Below, piece by piece: positions 49,055-60,800 of a stretch of DNA of 64,000 nt. The stretch is from Plantago ovata (Eukaryota > Streptophyta > Magnoliopsida > Lamiales > Plantaginaceae), in NCBI GenBank assembly GCA_028274465.1, contig CM051457.1, positions 49,260,362 through 49,324,361 of the forward strand. The letters are read 5' to 3'. A program made the position numbers and the translations under genes. Below the pieces are notes generated by a model, which worked only from the letters and a program-made list of their open reading frames with translations, was not told the origin of the DNA and searched no databases. Numbering within the stretch: position 1 is the stretch's first letter; each line of letters opens with the position of its first letter.

Positions 49055-50072
49055 GGGTCCACATCTTTTTAGGGTATCAATAGAGCACCTAATAACATAT
49101 TAGTACCCATTAGACAAACAATAACATTTTAGTTCCGAATTTGACCAACCCGACGCTCTAAGCACTGTTCCAAAATCAGATTTTTGGTTAGCCAAACAAG
49201 ATTGAGCCTAAGGACTAAAATGTAATTTAAATTTAGACTTAAAAACAGTAAAAAAAATTACCTTACCTATTTTTAGCCTTTTCTTTATTTTTTTCATTTC
49301 TTTTTTACCTTTTTCTTTTTCTTTTACTTTTTTATTTACACATTTGCCTCTAAATTATTTTATTTTACAAATTAACTTTAATATATTTCACATTAACCAC
49401 AAAAATTATATAAATTTCAAAATGAACTAATATTTATTCTAAAAGAAACACAAATTAAAACATTTTTTTCAAACATTCCCCAAAGTTCAAAAAAAAATTA
49501 AAAAAAAATAAATAAAACTCTAGCTCCTAATCGGAGCTGTATACAGCTCCGCGATAGGAGTTGTAATGTAACAACTCCGATCGGAGCTGTTAATTAGCTC
49601 CGATCGGAGCTGTTTAACAGCTCCAATTGGAGCTGTAATAAGCTCCAATCAGAGCTGTTAAACAGCTCCGGTTGGAGCTTAAAACAGCTCTGGTAGGAGC
49701 TGACCGGAGCTTTTAAGCTCCCGGTTTACAGCTCTTGCCGGAGCTGTAACTGTTCCGGTGCCGGAATTAATTCCGACACCGGAACTCTCAGAGAAGAAGA
49801 AGATCAATAAAAAAAGAAAAGATAAAAAGAAAAGAAAAGAAAAAGATTAAAAAAAAAAAAGAAAGGAAAATAATTTTTGGGAGGTAATTTTTTTTATCTT
49901 CACCGTAGCTAAGGGCATGTTTGTTTGGTAAGGTAAAGTTTAGTGGCAGAGTTGTAATTAGTGGGCAGTCAACTCAAAAAACTCAATTTTGGTACTAAAA
50001 TGTTATTGTTGAACTAAAGGGTATTAATCTGTTATTAGGTGTCACAAGGATACCCTTCCATGATAATAACTC
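49055..50072. mobile_element. MULE-like or foldback DNA transposon, non-autonomous
   Basis: A 1,018-base insertion splits a Copia LTR and is flanked by the 10-base direct repeat TTATACAATA (49,045-49,054 and 50,073-50,082). Its ends are imperfect inverted repeats of about 90 bases: the left end has AGGGTATC, CACCTAATAACA and CAATAACATTTTAGT, and the right end has the complements in the same order. The pyrimidine-rich stretch at about 49,260-49,345 also mirrors the purine-rich stretch at about 49,795-49,870, so most of the element can fold back. A 9-10 base target duplication with long inverted ends fits Mutator-like elements. No transposase is encoded. Confidence 0.75.
49525..49785. repeat. 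Array of AGCTCC...GGAGCT palindromes
   Basis: About ten copies of a short palindrome of the form AGCTCCGATCGGAGCT, with variable central bases, are strung together with short AT spacers. The array is followed by a larger palindrome, CCGGTGCCGGAATTAATTCC continuing to CGGAAC. It sits at the centre of the foldback element. No coding frame is apparent. Confidence 0.85.
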
Positions 50073-50879
50073 TTATACAATAAGTTCTTTTCAAAGAGTG
50101 CTAGTTTCAGCAAGTGAGTAGAGTGGCAGTGTACAATAGGTAAAGCTTGCTGAAAACTAAAAGCGGTAAAGTAAATCACACAAACACTTTTATAGTGGTA
50201 TCTGAGAGTGGCGTAATCTCTCAACTAATCCACTTTGTCCTTTCTAGGACTGAATCCACTAAGATAAGCTTGAGGTTCCTTACAACCCCTATCTATAATG
50301 ATTCTTCAGAAACCAAAGCACACTTGCTTCGTTTCCAACCTAACTAGAGAACTAAACCTTGTTCTCCACCAAACTTGGGTCTTATAATCATCAACATAAT
50401 GATTGATTAATTCCCCCTGAAAAAGGGTATTTATCAGTTAGAGAGGTTTGGGATGAGATGACTTGAGTATAACTTTTTCAGCTATAACAAGTTATCTAAG
50501 GAAACACAACTTGTGATACTTTTCAGTAAACAAGTTAAGTTGTTTCTGGTGTCAAGACTTGTTCTTGTTCAAAGAAAGAACACTTAACTAATTTCTTAGT
50601 CGTGAATGTTCTACTTCTTCACAAGTAGCTTTTGTTTCAAGCTTAAGTCTTGGAACGGATCAATAGGTAGTAAAGAGTATGGAAGATTGAGTGTTTAAGC
50701 ACAAGTGAGAGTTTGATCACAATGTTGACACACTTCAACTCTTTGCCGGATGACCTCTATTTATAGTGAATTAAGGGAGCCGTTTTAATTTCAAATTCTA
50801 AGGCTTTGTTCCTTAAGATGTCACTATCTTGCTTTTGTACTTTCAGCAGCGTCCTTCATTTGTCTTCTAGTCTTCATGT

Positions 50880-51170
50880 GGTCAAACACCCGAAATTTCC
50901 AATGCGTTCGAATGAGGGAGTCCACGCCACGCTAGACCGGCAAGAGGTGACCTGAAACCCCATCCGAATTCATCCGAAAGCAACCGAATTTTTTTTCCGA
51001 ATTAAACAATCCGAAATGTCCCGAAATTCATTCGATCTGAATTAAATGTGACCCGAACTCTTTCAATCAGAATCTGATCCGATCCGAAATCACCCGAAAC
51101 GAACTCACTCACCCTCGGGCGGATTCCTCCTTTTGCTCCTCCGATCTAATCAACCCGTTTGCCAGGTCTA
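50880..51170. mobile_element. Probable hAT-type non-autonomous element
   Basis: The right end reads GTTTGCCAGGTCTA, whose complement TAGACCTGGCAAAC is a common start of plant hAT MITEs. The left end reads TGGTCAAACACCCGAA, a weak inverted match. The interior is rich in CCGAA motifs. No target duplication is clear, and the Copia LTR does not resume after it. The call rests mainly on one good terminus. Confidence 0.4.
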
Positions 51171-51262
51171 GGGGTAACCACCGGTACACCCTCTATTAGA
51201 GATGGTGTCCTCATGTGTGGACCCTACATCCTCTATTTGAGGGCATACCAGTGGTTACGCCC
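51171..51262. mobile_element. Small hairpin MITE (about 92 bp)
   Basis: The left arm GGGGTAACCACCGGTACACC and the right arm, read as its complement GGGGCGTAACCACTGGTATG, are inverted repeats of about 30 bases. The trinucleotide CTA flanks both sides, which would suit a Harbinger/Tourist-type target duplication. Three bases are weak evidence, so the superfamily is tentative. Confidence 0.45.
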
Positions 51263-51855
51263 CCTAACATCTAATAAATACATGTTCGGTTTGCACAAAC
51301 AGTAGGGATAGAAAAATTAGTCTACCGGTAGGTTAGCACATACGTTCGTTACCGGAATTAGTTAGCCGGTGAGGGAGTCAACGGTACGACTCTCTCTCTC
51401 TCTCAACTTTTAAAAATCAAAGCAATCAGCTCTGAATCGCCATGGCTGATAAAAATTATTTTGGGTATTCATCTTAAAACGGTAAACATGCCTAACCTAA
51501 TCACAAACACAATAAACCGCCACCCCCACACTGTCCGGTTCATGGTAAGAAACAAACTCCAAGACTTCCAACCAAGGAAGACTTTGAGGTGCGAAGAGTA
51601 ACTGGCTCGGTTCATTTTTAACCCGATCGACATGTGTTTTCTAGTTATCCTCTTCAATATCATTTCAGAATATGTTCATATATTCAAAAAGAAACGTGTG
51701 AACTCTTCTTTAGATTTTCGATAGCACCATTGATAAACCCGTGTGGTTGCTGTATCTTCTGTCTATGTACACAATAATGGCAGCTATATAACTTCAAAGA
51801 ATGATAGCCTCTCTCTCACATTATCATACAGTCTTATACACATATTCACAGACTA
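51263..51855 (-). other. Region downstream of DEG7 (probable 3' UTR and flank)
   Basis: No coding block is supported. A CT dinucleotide run lies at about 51,390-51,406. The minus-strand sequence just after the DEG7 stop is AT-rich and probably includes the 3' untranslated region. No clear polyadenylation signal stands out. Confidence 0.4.
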
Positions 51856-54800
51856 TCAGTCCGCGTCACTGGCTACTGCTTTGATTGTCCTACGACGCCA
51901 CATAGCAGTTTCAGGTTCAAATTTGAGCTCCCATGTAGGCCAGTAGTGCAAATCCTGCTTCAGTGTAAGAACACTAGGCTCCCCGTGCAAATCAACTGTT
52001 TTCACGTGAACAAACTCGCCGTGTTCGAGTTCCTATCAGATTTTTTAAAGCACATCATCATGAATTTGGTTTAACACAAAACCTACCTCAAATATTAACA
52101 TAAACATGCCTTCTTTTTCTGCATGAAATGGAAACTTAGAATAACATGTAGGCATTGGTACTTGATGAACAACTGATATGCATCACTGCATAATAAATGA
52201 AATGTTGTAACTTTTGCACCTCAGGCAGATACATGCATGAAATTATTGTTATATTTTTCTACTTCATTTTCTCCATTAGGCTAATCTTTGATATCGAAAC
52301 GTAATAAAAATTGAAATTGGGGGGGTGGGGGGGGGCAGATGTCCTTTGCAGTTCGATAGTAGATAGACTATATAAAACAATAAAACTGAATATCGATTTG
52401 AACTATGACAACAATGTTTATGAACTATGACATACCTCTGTGACAGCAAGGAAAGCATCCAAGTCTGGCGTTGGTTTTCCATTGATTTGTACAATCCATC
52501 GACAAGAAGATAAACCATATCGATCTACAGGGCTCCCATTCTCCCACCTGGACATGTAATGATTTAAAATGGTAAATTAATAAGCTGACAGACACACGAA
52601 TTCAGTAACCAAACCTGTGAAGATTTTCAGAAACTCTTCAGCCTTCACAATGGTTGTCTATAACTCTATATTACTATATATATGCCCGCGACGACCCTAA
52701 AGCCACCTTAGAAAGATAAGAGAGCAATTACCTTGCCACATACACCCCATGCCCTTCTTCAGGCAGAAATCCAAGAGCACGCACAGCTCGATGTGAATCT
52801 TGCAATAAACCACCACACCAGTTTATCACACGTGTGGTTCCGTTACCGTCACTCACATCTGTTCCCACATCTATGTCAATTTCATTTCCCTGAAAGACAT
52901 AAAAATATATCGCAATAAATTGATGAACAAGACCGCACAAGTAAACGAAAAACTTGTCTACAACATATAACTTCTGCAACACAGACTAACAAACCTGGCG
53001 AAAAATTGTGAGGTTGAGTATCCCAGTTTCATCATTACGCCTTTCTAAATCTTGGCAGGCATCTTCAATGTCACGGAAACATGTAACTGGTTTTCCATTG
53101 ATTGCCAAAACCATATCACCTTGTTCTAGCAAATTTCAGCTTGAGATCCTGCTAAGCATCGCTTAACTCTTAAAACTTGACGTCTAACAGCATCTTTTCT
53201 CATGAGCACCTGCATTGGATAAACCAAACGAGGGAAATCAGGACTATAAATCCCAATCTGATTTTTTTTTTTTTTTAAAATCTATCCAGTATGTAATTTC
53301 TGGTTACAGCATGTTGTTTTCCTAAATGATATACTCCGAGGGCAATTATGTTGTATAAGGAAGCATTGTGTTCTTCATTTGAGTGGAATATATTGTACAT
53401 GGTAGAAACAGGAAGAACAGCAACAACAACAACAACAAAAGGTAGCAGAAAGCAACTGAACTAACAGTTTAGCTGTGCATGGAGCAAATATGACAAGGAG
53501 AATCATGGTGATTTATTGGTGAGGACAACAATCTGTATTACTGTTCAAAACTAAATATGTGCAATAAGAATCATTGATATAATTGCATTGTAAACAGTCA
53601 TACTCACCACGATAGAGGTACTAACATCAAATTCATCAAAACTAGCAGTGGAGGTAAATAAAAGAGCTCAGCTCAAGCGCCCCCAAATGAATAAATTGTT
53701 GCAAGTATCATGACACTGATAAACAAATACTTATGCACGTATTTATATTTTATAGTGAGAAAGCATTTCACGTCCAAAATAATAAAAACAGGCGATAGAT
53801 TCTTCATTTTAAGATATGTTATATTTAGAATAAGCATCAGTTTAAATAATGGTACTTATGAGAAATGATATCTTGTAATCTGTATAAGTTAGGGGAAATG
53901 ACCTGTATCCAAGCATCACTGAGGCCAAAACTACGAGCTTTTGTGAGCAAGATAGGACAAAGTTCAACCTCCAGTATTCTTACAAGTGGCATAGGCCTTC
54001 TTCTCGCATTTACGAGACCACGAGGACTATCAACAGCAGATTTGATTTTGTCCAGGATCTGACTTATGGTATATATAGGAATGCCTCCAACAAAATAGCT
54101 ATCTTTAGATGAAATACTAACCTGGAAGAGCAAGGTAAATTATTGGATTACATCTTGCTAGGCACGTCATTTGAAAAAATAAAAATAATAAAAAAGAAGA
54201 AAAGAAATATAGAATAACACTAACCGATGAAAAACTTCCCCAAATAGCTTGGACTCTTCCGAGCTCATCTGTGAGGACACCAGTAAATTTCCTACCTAAA
54301 TCTACACATGCGAAATGAGAATAACAATTACTAGTTGTAACTTATACGAACCGGTGGTAAAAAAGAATTGTCGAAGACAGAGAGAAAAGGTCACTCGGCA
54401 TATATAAATGAAATGAAATGAAAGGAATTAAACAGATGTAATTTTCATTTTAACTGCTAACCAGTATCGAGCTCGATCAATTCGTTGTTAGTTACTCTGT
54501 ATCTTGGACTTTCAGCAGAGCCGACATCTAAGGAATCACAAGCATTCATGATAATTGATTTCCTGGAAGTTACTTGTTGAGTCAAACTCAGTCCCACAAG
54601 GTACACAGAATCTCCACGGCGCAAAACAGGTTCTGAAGCACAAATTAAGTCAAACATTGCTCAAAAATTTATTTTGTGTGTATCTATTGAGAATTTGAGA
54701 GATCTCAAAAAATAAATAAATAATGCATTATATAAGCCTAATCTGTACAAGGGTAAAGTCAGACAATCTCAAAATGTTCCCAAGGGATGATAGTTGTATG

Positions 54801-57800
54801 TAGTACCAAGATTAATGTAATATGGTAACCTACCACAATAGTGTTTTATTAAACAACGTACCAGGGAGAATTTCTGCAGCTCGAACTAAAGATGCACCAA
54901 CTCCAAGGGCAGAAGGATCATACGAAACGAGAGCAAAATTATGTGTTGGATGGAGAAATACAACCTGCAGAAGATCATTTATATGCTTAAAAATAAACAG
55001 AATTTTATAATCATCTCCAGTTTCAAATATGTGATTAGATTACCTCTCCAGGAATTTCTACGGGGTACGCGGCAAAGTATAACATCACATCACATACTGA
55101 CACTGCAACAGTATTTCTATCAATAGCAATCAAACCCTTAGATGGAGAGTGGTATATGATAACGCCAGTTCCACAGAAATACCCTGCGTGCACACCATCA
55201 ATCCAACAAGACCATGGCACATGAACCTACAAGTTGGAAAAATTAAAGCTCCCATAACTGAACCAAATTGATGGAAAGATATAATAAGAAACAATTAGAA
55301 ATGAGTAAAACTTAGGCATGCGTATTCAGAGAATATATAATTGTTGAAATAAGTAATTAAGTTACCTCCACCATCACAAGGGTAGGCTCAATGACATGTT
55401 CAGCCGTTGAAGTATTGGCCACTCCATTTGCTATACCTCGCAAGTCTCCAAGATCCTTCAATTTGTCTTCCATAATCTCCCCTACTATTGTTCCTGTGAT
55501 AGACTCATTACTAAAAGGTTGTCCCTCAACAAGTCTTTCGGAGGAACTCCCATTGCTATTCACGGTATCCATTTGTTCTAGGCCACCACAAAGATGAACA
55601 TGTTCCAGTGGGCTAACCTCAGAAGAGCACGATGAAACTCCACTCTCGAGTCGAGATGATAATAAAGGACTATTAGGAGGCAAAGCTGGCTTGACATACC
55701 ATAATCCACAACTGTCATTACGAGTATATATCTGAGGAGGGCCATACCATTCATGGCGATCGAAGGTCACTAGGACAGACTGCATCCAAAGAAAGACCAT
55801 GAAATTAGACTCTGTTTTATTAATACCAGGCAATTAGACATCAATAGTATACAAATGCAGATCATATCACATATACGACTAGTATTTGCTAAACATAGCA
55901 ACAATAGTAAAAGTAAGTAACACCAGGCCATCATGTAGGGGTGGTAATCGGGCAAGTATGGGTGGATTAGGGTAAAACAATATGAGTAACGGGTTAAAAG
56001 TTTTACCCGCTTATTTAGACCTTTCAGATGAGTTTTAAGCGAGTGGGTAACGGGTGGATATGGGCTAAACTTTATGGGTAAAAATCTTACCCATTTATAA
56101 TAAATGGAGAAGGATGGAATTGTATTGTAATTTAAGTTGTGCAGTGAGTTTTAAGGTTATAAATTGGTAAAAATTTTACTCACTTTATAGCCCACATTTT
56201 ATCCATATTAAAAGGCTATTATTAAATGGATCACTCATTTTCACCCATTTAAAATGCACAGATATGGGAAAACCCATGAAAAGCAGATAAAGCTACCGCC
56301 CCCAAGGCATGTAGCACATGTAAAATATAGTAAAACAAAATATTTTTAGATGCATCAAACATACCCTTGTTTGGTGTCGATCATCAAGACTAATATACTC
56401 CAGTGGTACTCTTGCACCCCTAGTCAATGTACATAGTTCACATATTAGGTCTTCCACTCTTGATATGATTTTCCCTGCGAACTTCTTAATAATAGCATGA
56501 TCTGGAACGCCAGCTTTGGATAGCAAGAATCTGTAATGACAAATTGTGATTAACTTGTCATTTACAAAAGAATGCAATTCAAAAGTTGCAACTGCATAAA
56601 GGGCAATTGGGCAACAGCCAGAAAGCTTTAAGCATCACAAAGAAAAATATGTACATACCCTTGTTCGGCTACATATGCAAGACCACAGCGCAGGCGGAAG
56701 TTTCTGGCCTGTACACAGAAATCAAATAATTAACATTACAGTGTTTCATACCAGAAATGTTGAGTTTATGATCAAAATGAAGGCAGCTCATTAAACACTC
56801 ATAAGCCAACCAAGAACAAATTAATCTTTTAAATGCAATCCAACATGATTACATGAAATTGTTGTATAGAAAAGGAAATTTATGCAACATGAGTCGATAA
56901 AAATTATAAGAAAAAGTTTCTACAAAAAGTAATAAATAAAACAATCATGTCAGAATATGTCCATATAAATCATGAATTAGATGAGCAGAAAATTAAGCTT
57001 TTTCTCCACATGCCCCAAACACAGGAATCGGGATGCATTAATTAATTGATAAATCAAATACGTATGATTATGGAATATATCACTCTATGCATTTAGCTAG
57101 GAAATTACATGTTGATGCACACACACAGGGAGAAAAGTAATAGTACATCATTCTTTTGAAGGAAGGAAGAGTTGAAGGTGAGATTGGAGTTCAATCTGGA
57201 CACATGAAATGCATGATGGATCTTATTTATACCACTATTGAGAATGATATGATCAAGGTCGGCCACTAGATGTTCACATGTTGTAACAATGGCAGTTCTT
57301 CAAGATGTGAACAGAGATCAAGTAAAAGGATGAACCTGTTGATAAGAAAGTGGGTGAATCACAGCTCCACTAATTTCAAGGAAATGATCCGGAGACACGG
57401 AGTGCAAATCCTGAACCTGAAACAATTTGCAGAGTGAGTGAGAAAATCGAAAGTATCACGAAAATGAAACAATATCCCAGAGTTTGGCCATACACAGCAT
57501 AATGGTACTCAAAATAATTTAAATTAGTTAATCTCTTTCAATAATACTACTCTAGGTATAATATTGTTCAGGTGATTTTTTTTTTTTTTCTTTCAAACAA
57601 ACAATTACAAAAAGTACATTAGTATACAATTTCCCTCATAATGTATTCCAAAGAGTATCATGTTAAGAATACCTCTCAATGTTCCAAAGAGTACTCAGCA
57701 AAAAGAAAATTATCATGTTAAGAATATATGCATGATAACCTTCCCATGAGGAAAATAATTCTTTATAAAATTCACAACACTAATAGACATATATATGACT

Positions 57801-60800
57801 CACAGTCAGTTCTACAGTCAAAGGATTGCCCCTCCTTTCAATCTGAAGTTCAACTTTACAACTAACACTCCGATCAAGTAAATCCTCCATCTTGAGAAAT
57901 TGGGTAGTCACCTGCAGCAAGGTTGATGGGTTTTAAGTGTCAAAGTTGTTGGTCCCTTTAAACAACAATAAAAGACTAACAACAAGAAAAGACTAGGGGG
58001 GGTGAATAGTATTTTCAAACTTTTGTCGTTTAAAACTTTCTCAGCAAGTACTTATTACTTTACAGTAATGAGGTTGCTGATACTTCACTTTCTCAGCAAG
58101 CGTAAGTTACTTTACAGTAGCTTGGTTTGCTGATACTTAAAATCAGAGAGCGGAAGTCTTTGAAAACGATAAGTGCTTTTTCAGCAAGTAAAGAGTTTCA
58201 GCAAGTGATGTGAGTGACTGTGTGCAAACAAATATAATTTGCTGAAAGCTAAATGCAGTAAGTAAATCACACAAACACTTTTAGAGTGGTATCTGAGAGT
58301 GGCGTAATCTCCCAACTAATCCACTTTGTCCTTTCTAGGACTGAATCCACTAAGATATGATTGAGGTTCCTTACAATCTCCTATCTAAAGCGATTCAACA
58401 GAAACCAAAACACACTTGCTTTGTCTCCAACCTAAACTAGAGAACTCAACCTTGTTCTCCACCAAACTTGGTACTTTTAATCAGCAAAAGCTTGCTCGAT
58501 TAAGTTCCCCCTGAATATCACGCCTGAAAGGGTGTATTTTCAGTTAGAGAGTTTTGGGGTGAGATAACTTAATTATAACTTATTCAGTTACAACAAGTAA
58601 TCTAAGAAACACAACTTGGAATACTTTGCAGTAAACAAGTTTGATTGTTTCTGGTGTCAAGACTTGTTCTTGTTCGAAAGAAAGAACACTTAACTAATTT
58701 CTTAGCCGAGTTTGTTCTACTTCTTCACAAGTAGCTTTTTCAAGCTTTAAGTCTTGGAACGGATCAATGGCAGTAAGAGTGTTTGAAGGTTTGTGAATTT
58801 TAAGCACAAGTGAGAGCTTGATCACGTTGTTGACACACTTCAACTCTTTGCTGGATGACATCTATTTATAGTGCAAGTAATGAGCCGTTTGAATTTCAAA
58901 TCCTAAGGCTTTTGTTCCTTAACATGTCACTATCTTGCTTTTGTACTTTCAGCAGCAACCTTTGTTTGTCTTCTAGTCTTCATGTCCTTTGTGTGTAAGC
59001 TTTACATTAAATGCACCTTTGAATAGAATTCAAACAGAAATAATGGAGCGCAAAATCACGTACATTCAGCAAGAGGTCACATATGTTCATCAGCAAGTGT
59101 TCATTCTCAGTTTCAGCAAGCACAACCTACTCTGTCTTTCAGATTTTCACTTATGCAATGCTGTTGCTGAAAATTTCACTTTCTGAGCAACACGTGCCTT
59201 ACCAGTCTTCAGCAATCTTCAAGTCTTCAAGTCTTCAGATCTTCAAAAGTCTTCAAGATTCTGACCGGTTTCTTATTTGCTTCAATAATTTGTTTGTAAT
59301 AAACAAAATACATCTTCAGCAAATGCTTCAATAGGTCATTTTCTTTCAGAAAATATCTTTTCAGAAAATAAGATTCATCAAAGTTATGCATCAATAAGAT
59401 ATTTTCTTTTCAGAAAATAAAATACATCATACGCAAATGTGTCAATAAATTAATTTCTTCACAGAAATTAAAGTACGTCATCCACAAAAGAAATAACTTA
59501 TCTAACACCTATCTAAGTCATCAGCAAACGTTCCTCTTTTACAATGTCCTTAAAATTCTAAATTCCTATGGACCTTAAGAGTACTAGTTACTGGACTGTT
59601 CTTAATTTAGCATGGTTAATTGCTCATCAAAATTACAAGTTTCCTAACAAAAGTAAAAAGGAAACGCGACGATACAAGTATCAATATGGCAATATGTCAT
59701 GGTTCATGGACAATTGAGGGAAATTAAGGTGTGAAAGTACATTAAGGCAGATTTTAACTAAGAAAACAGTGTCTGATCTTGCCTAGTTAAGCCACAACAC
59801 ATGCAAAAAAACACAAAAACGTATAAAAAGCCATGGTACAACCTATATTTCACAAAAACTTCAAATCAGCAACGGATAAGCAATTCATTTGAATAGATTA
59901 TAAGTTACTGTGACAGAGACCTTAGGCAACTCCCTATAACTGCAATACGTGATATTACAATAACATTTGATAAACCTAGCATGATAAAATAACAAGTATA
60001 GGATGTCTCTGAATAAATAGTACTTCCTACGGTCACTTTAAAGAACCCCAATTAATTTTGTTAACTTTTTCGATGTCCAGTTTGACCTTAAATTAATCAT
60101 AATTCATCGTGAAAAAAATAATTTTAAAAATTATATTATTAAAGTACACTTCTTATATTTTCATAATATAATTTTTAAAATTATTTTTTCACAAAGAATT
60201 ATGATTAATTTGAGGTCAAACCAGACTTCAAAAAAGTCAACAAATCGAAATGAGGTTCTTCAAAGTTACCGGAGGAAGTAAGTCATAAAAACCCAGTTTT
60301 TCCTTTAAAGAAAAAAGCAATTGTACAAACTTACACTAGTGTAAATTAGGGGAATGCACCTAACACTTGGGTGGTGGTGTACATTTAGATTGATGTGGCA
60401 TGGAATGTGGTTTAAAGTGTTGTAGAGGATCCATAAAATGTGGTTTTTCCAAATGATTAGGAAAACTGATTTATTTTTATTTTTTTGCTTTTAAGATGTT
60501 CACCTCAATAATGACAGGAACCTTTCCTCTTATGTTCAATTGTTAATCCTGCAATTACACCCACCATACTGACCTCTTAATGACAATACAGAAGACAAAG
60601 TAGGGAAAATGATGTCTAATTGGCAAATACTATATCCAGTAATCTAGAAGTCTAGAACCATCCACATTACACAGAAATGCAGTATGTACGTGATGTTCTA
60701 GGAATATAAACTAGTTACCTTCCCATTCAGCCGAACAAGCACATCACCTGGTTCCAAATTGCTATCAGCTGGGCCTTCAGGAACCTGAACACAAAGCAGG

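Larger units (their letters stand above)
21862..50879 (-). mobile_element. Copia element BC, split by nested element A
   Basis: This is one minus-strand Ty1/copia retrotransposon of the same family as A and D. Its parts from right to left are a 5' LTR portion (48,847-50,879, itself carrying a DNA transposon), a primer-binding site (48,833-48,844), gag-pol (43,759-48,734), the nested element A (29,839-43,758), the pol-ORF2 spacer (28,886-29,838), ORF2 (23,634-28,885), a polypurine tract (about 23,377-23,391) and the 3' LTR (21,862-23,374). Orientation, order and family identity on both sides of A support reading the two halves as one element. BC must be older than A. It is broken, with several breaks. 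Confidence 0.8.
48847..50879 (-). repeat. 5' LTR portion of Copia element BC, interrupted by a DNA transposon
   Basis: The LTR sequence starts at the tip TGTTGGTCCCTTTAAACAAC and continues to 49,054. It is interrupted by a foldback DNA transposon (49,055-50,072), resumes after the duplicated target, and runs to 50,879. A TATA box lies at 50,757-50,766. The flanking LTR sequence matches 21,862-22,870 closely. Confidence 0.85.

Noticed and set aside
49525-49785. Regularly spaced palindromic repeats resembling a CRISPR array
   Set aside because: Spacers are short, AT-rich and not unique, units vary, and the array sits inside a plant DNA transposon. It is a foldback structure.
51469-51663. Minus-strand open frame of 64 codons downstream of DEG7
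   Set aside because: It is short, unmatched, and placed in the likely 3' flank of DEG7, with no splice or start support.
53126-53209. Alternative splice choice as the explanation of the DEG7 frame change
   Set aside because: Family-like residues are present on both sides of the change within one uninterrupted stretch, with no GT...AG pair between them. A missing base fits better.
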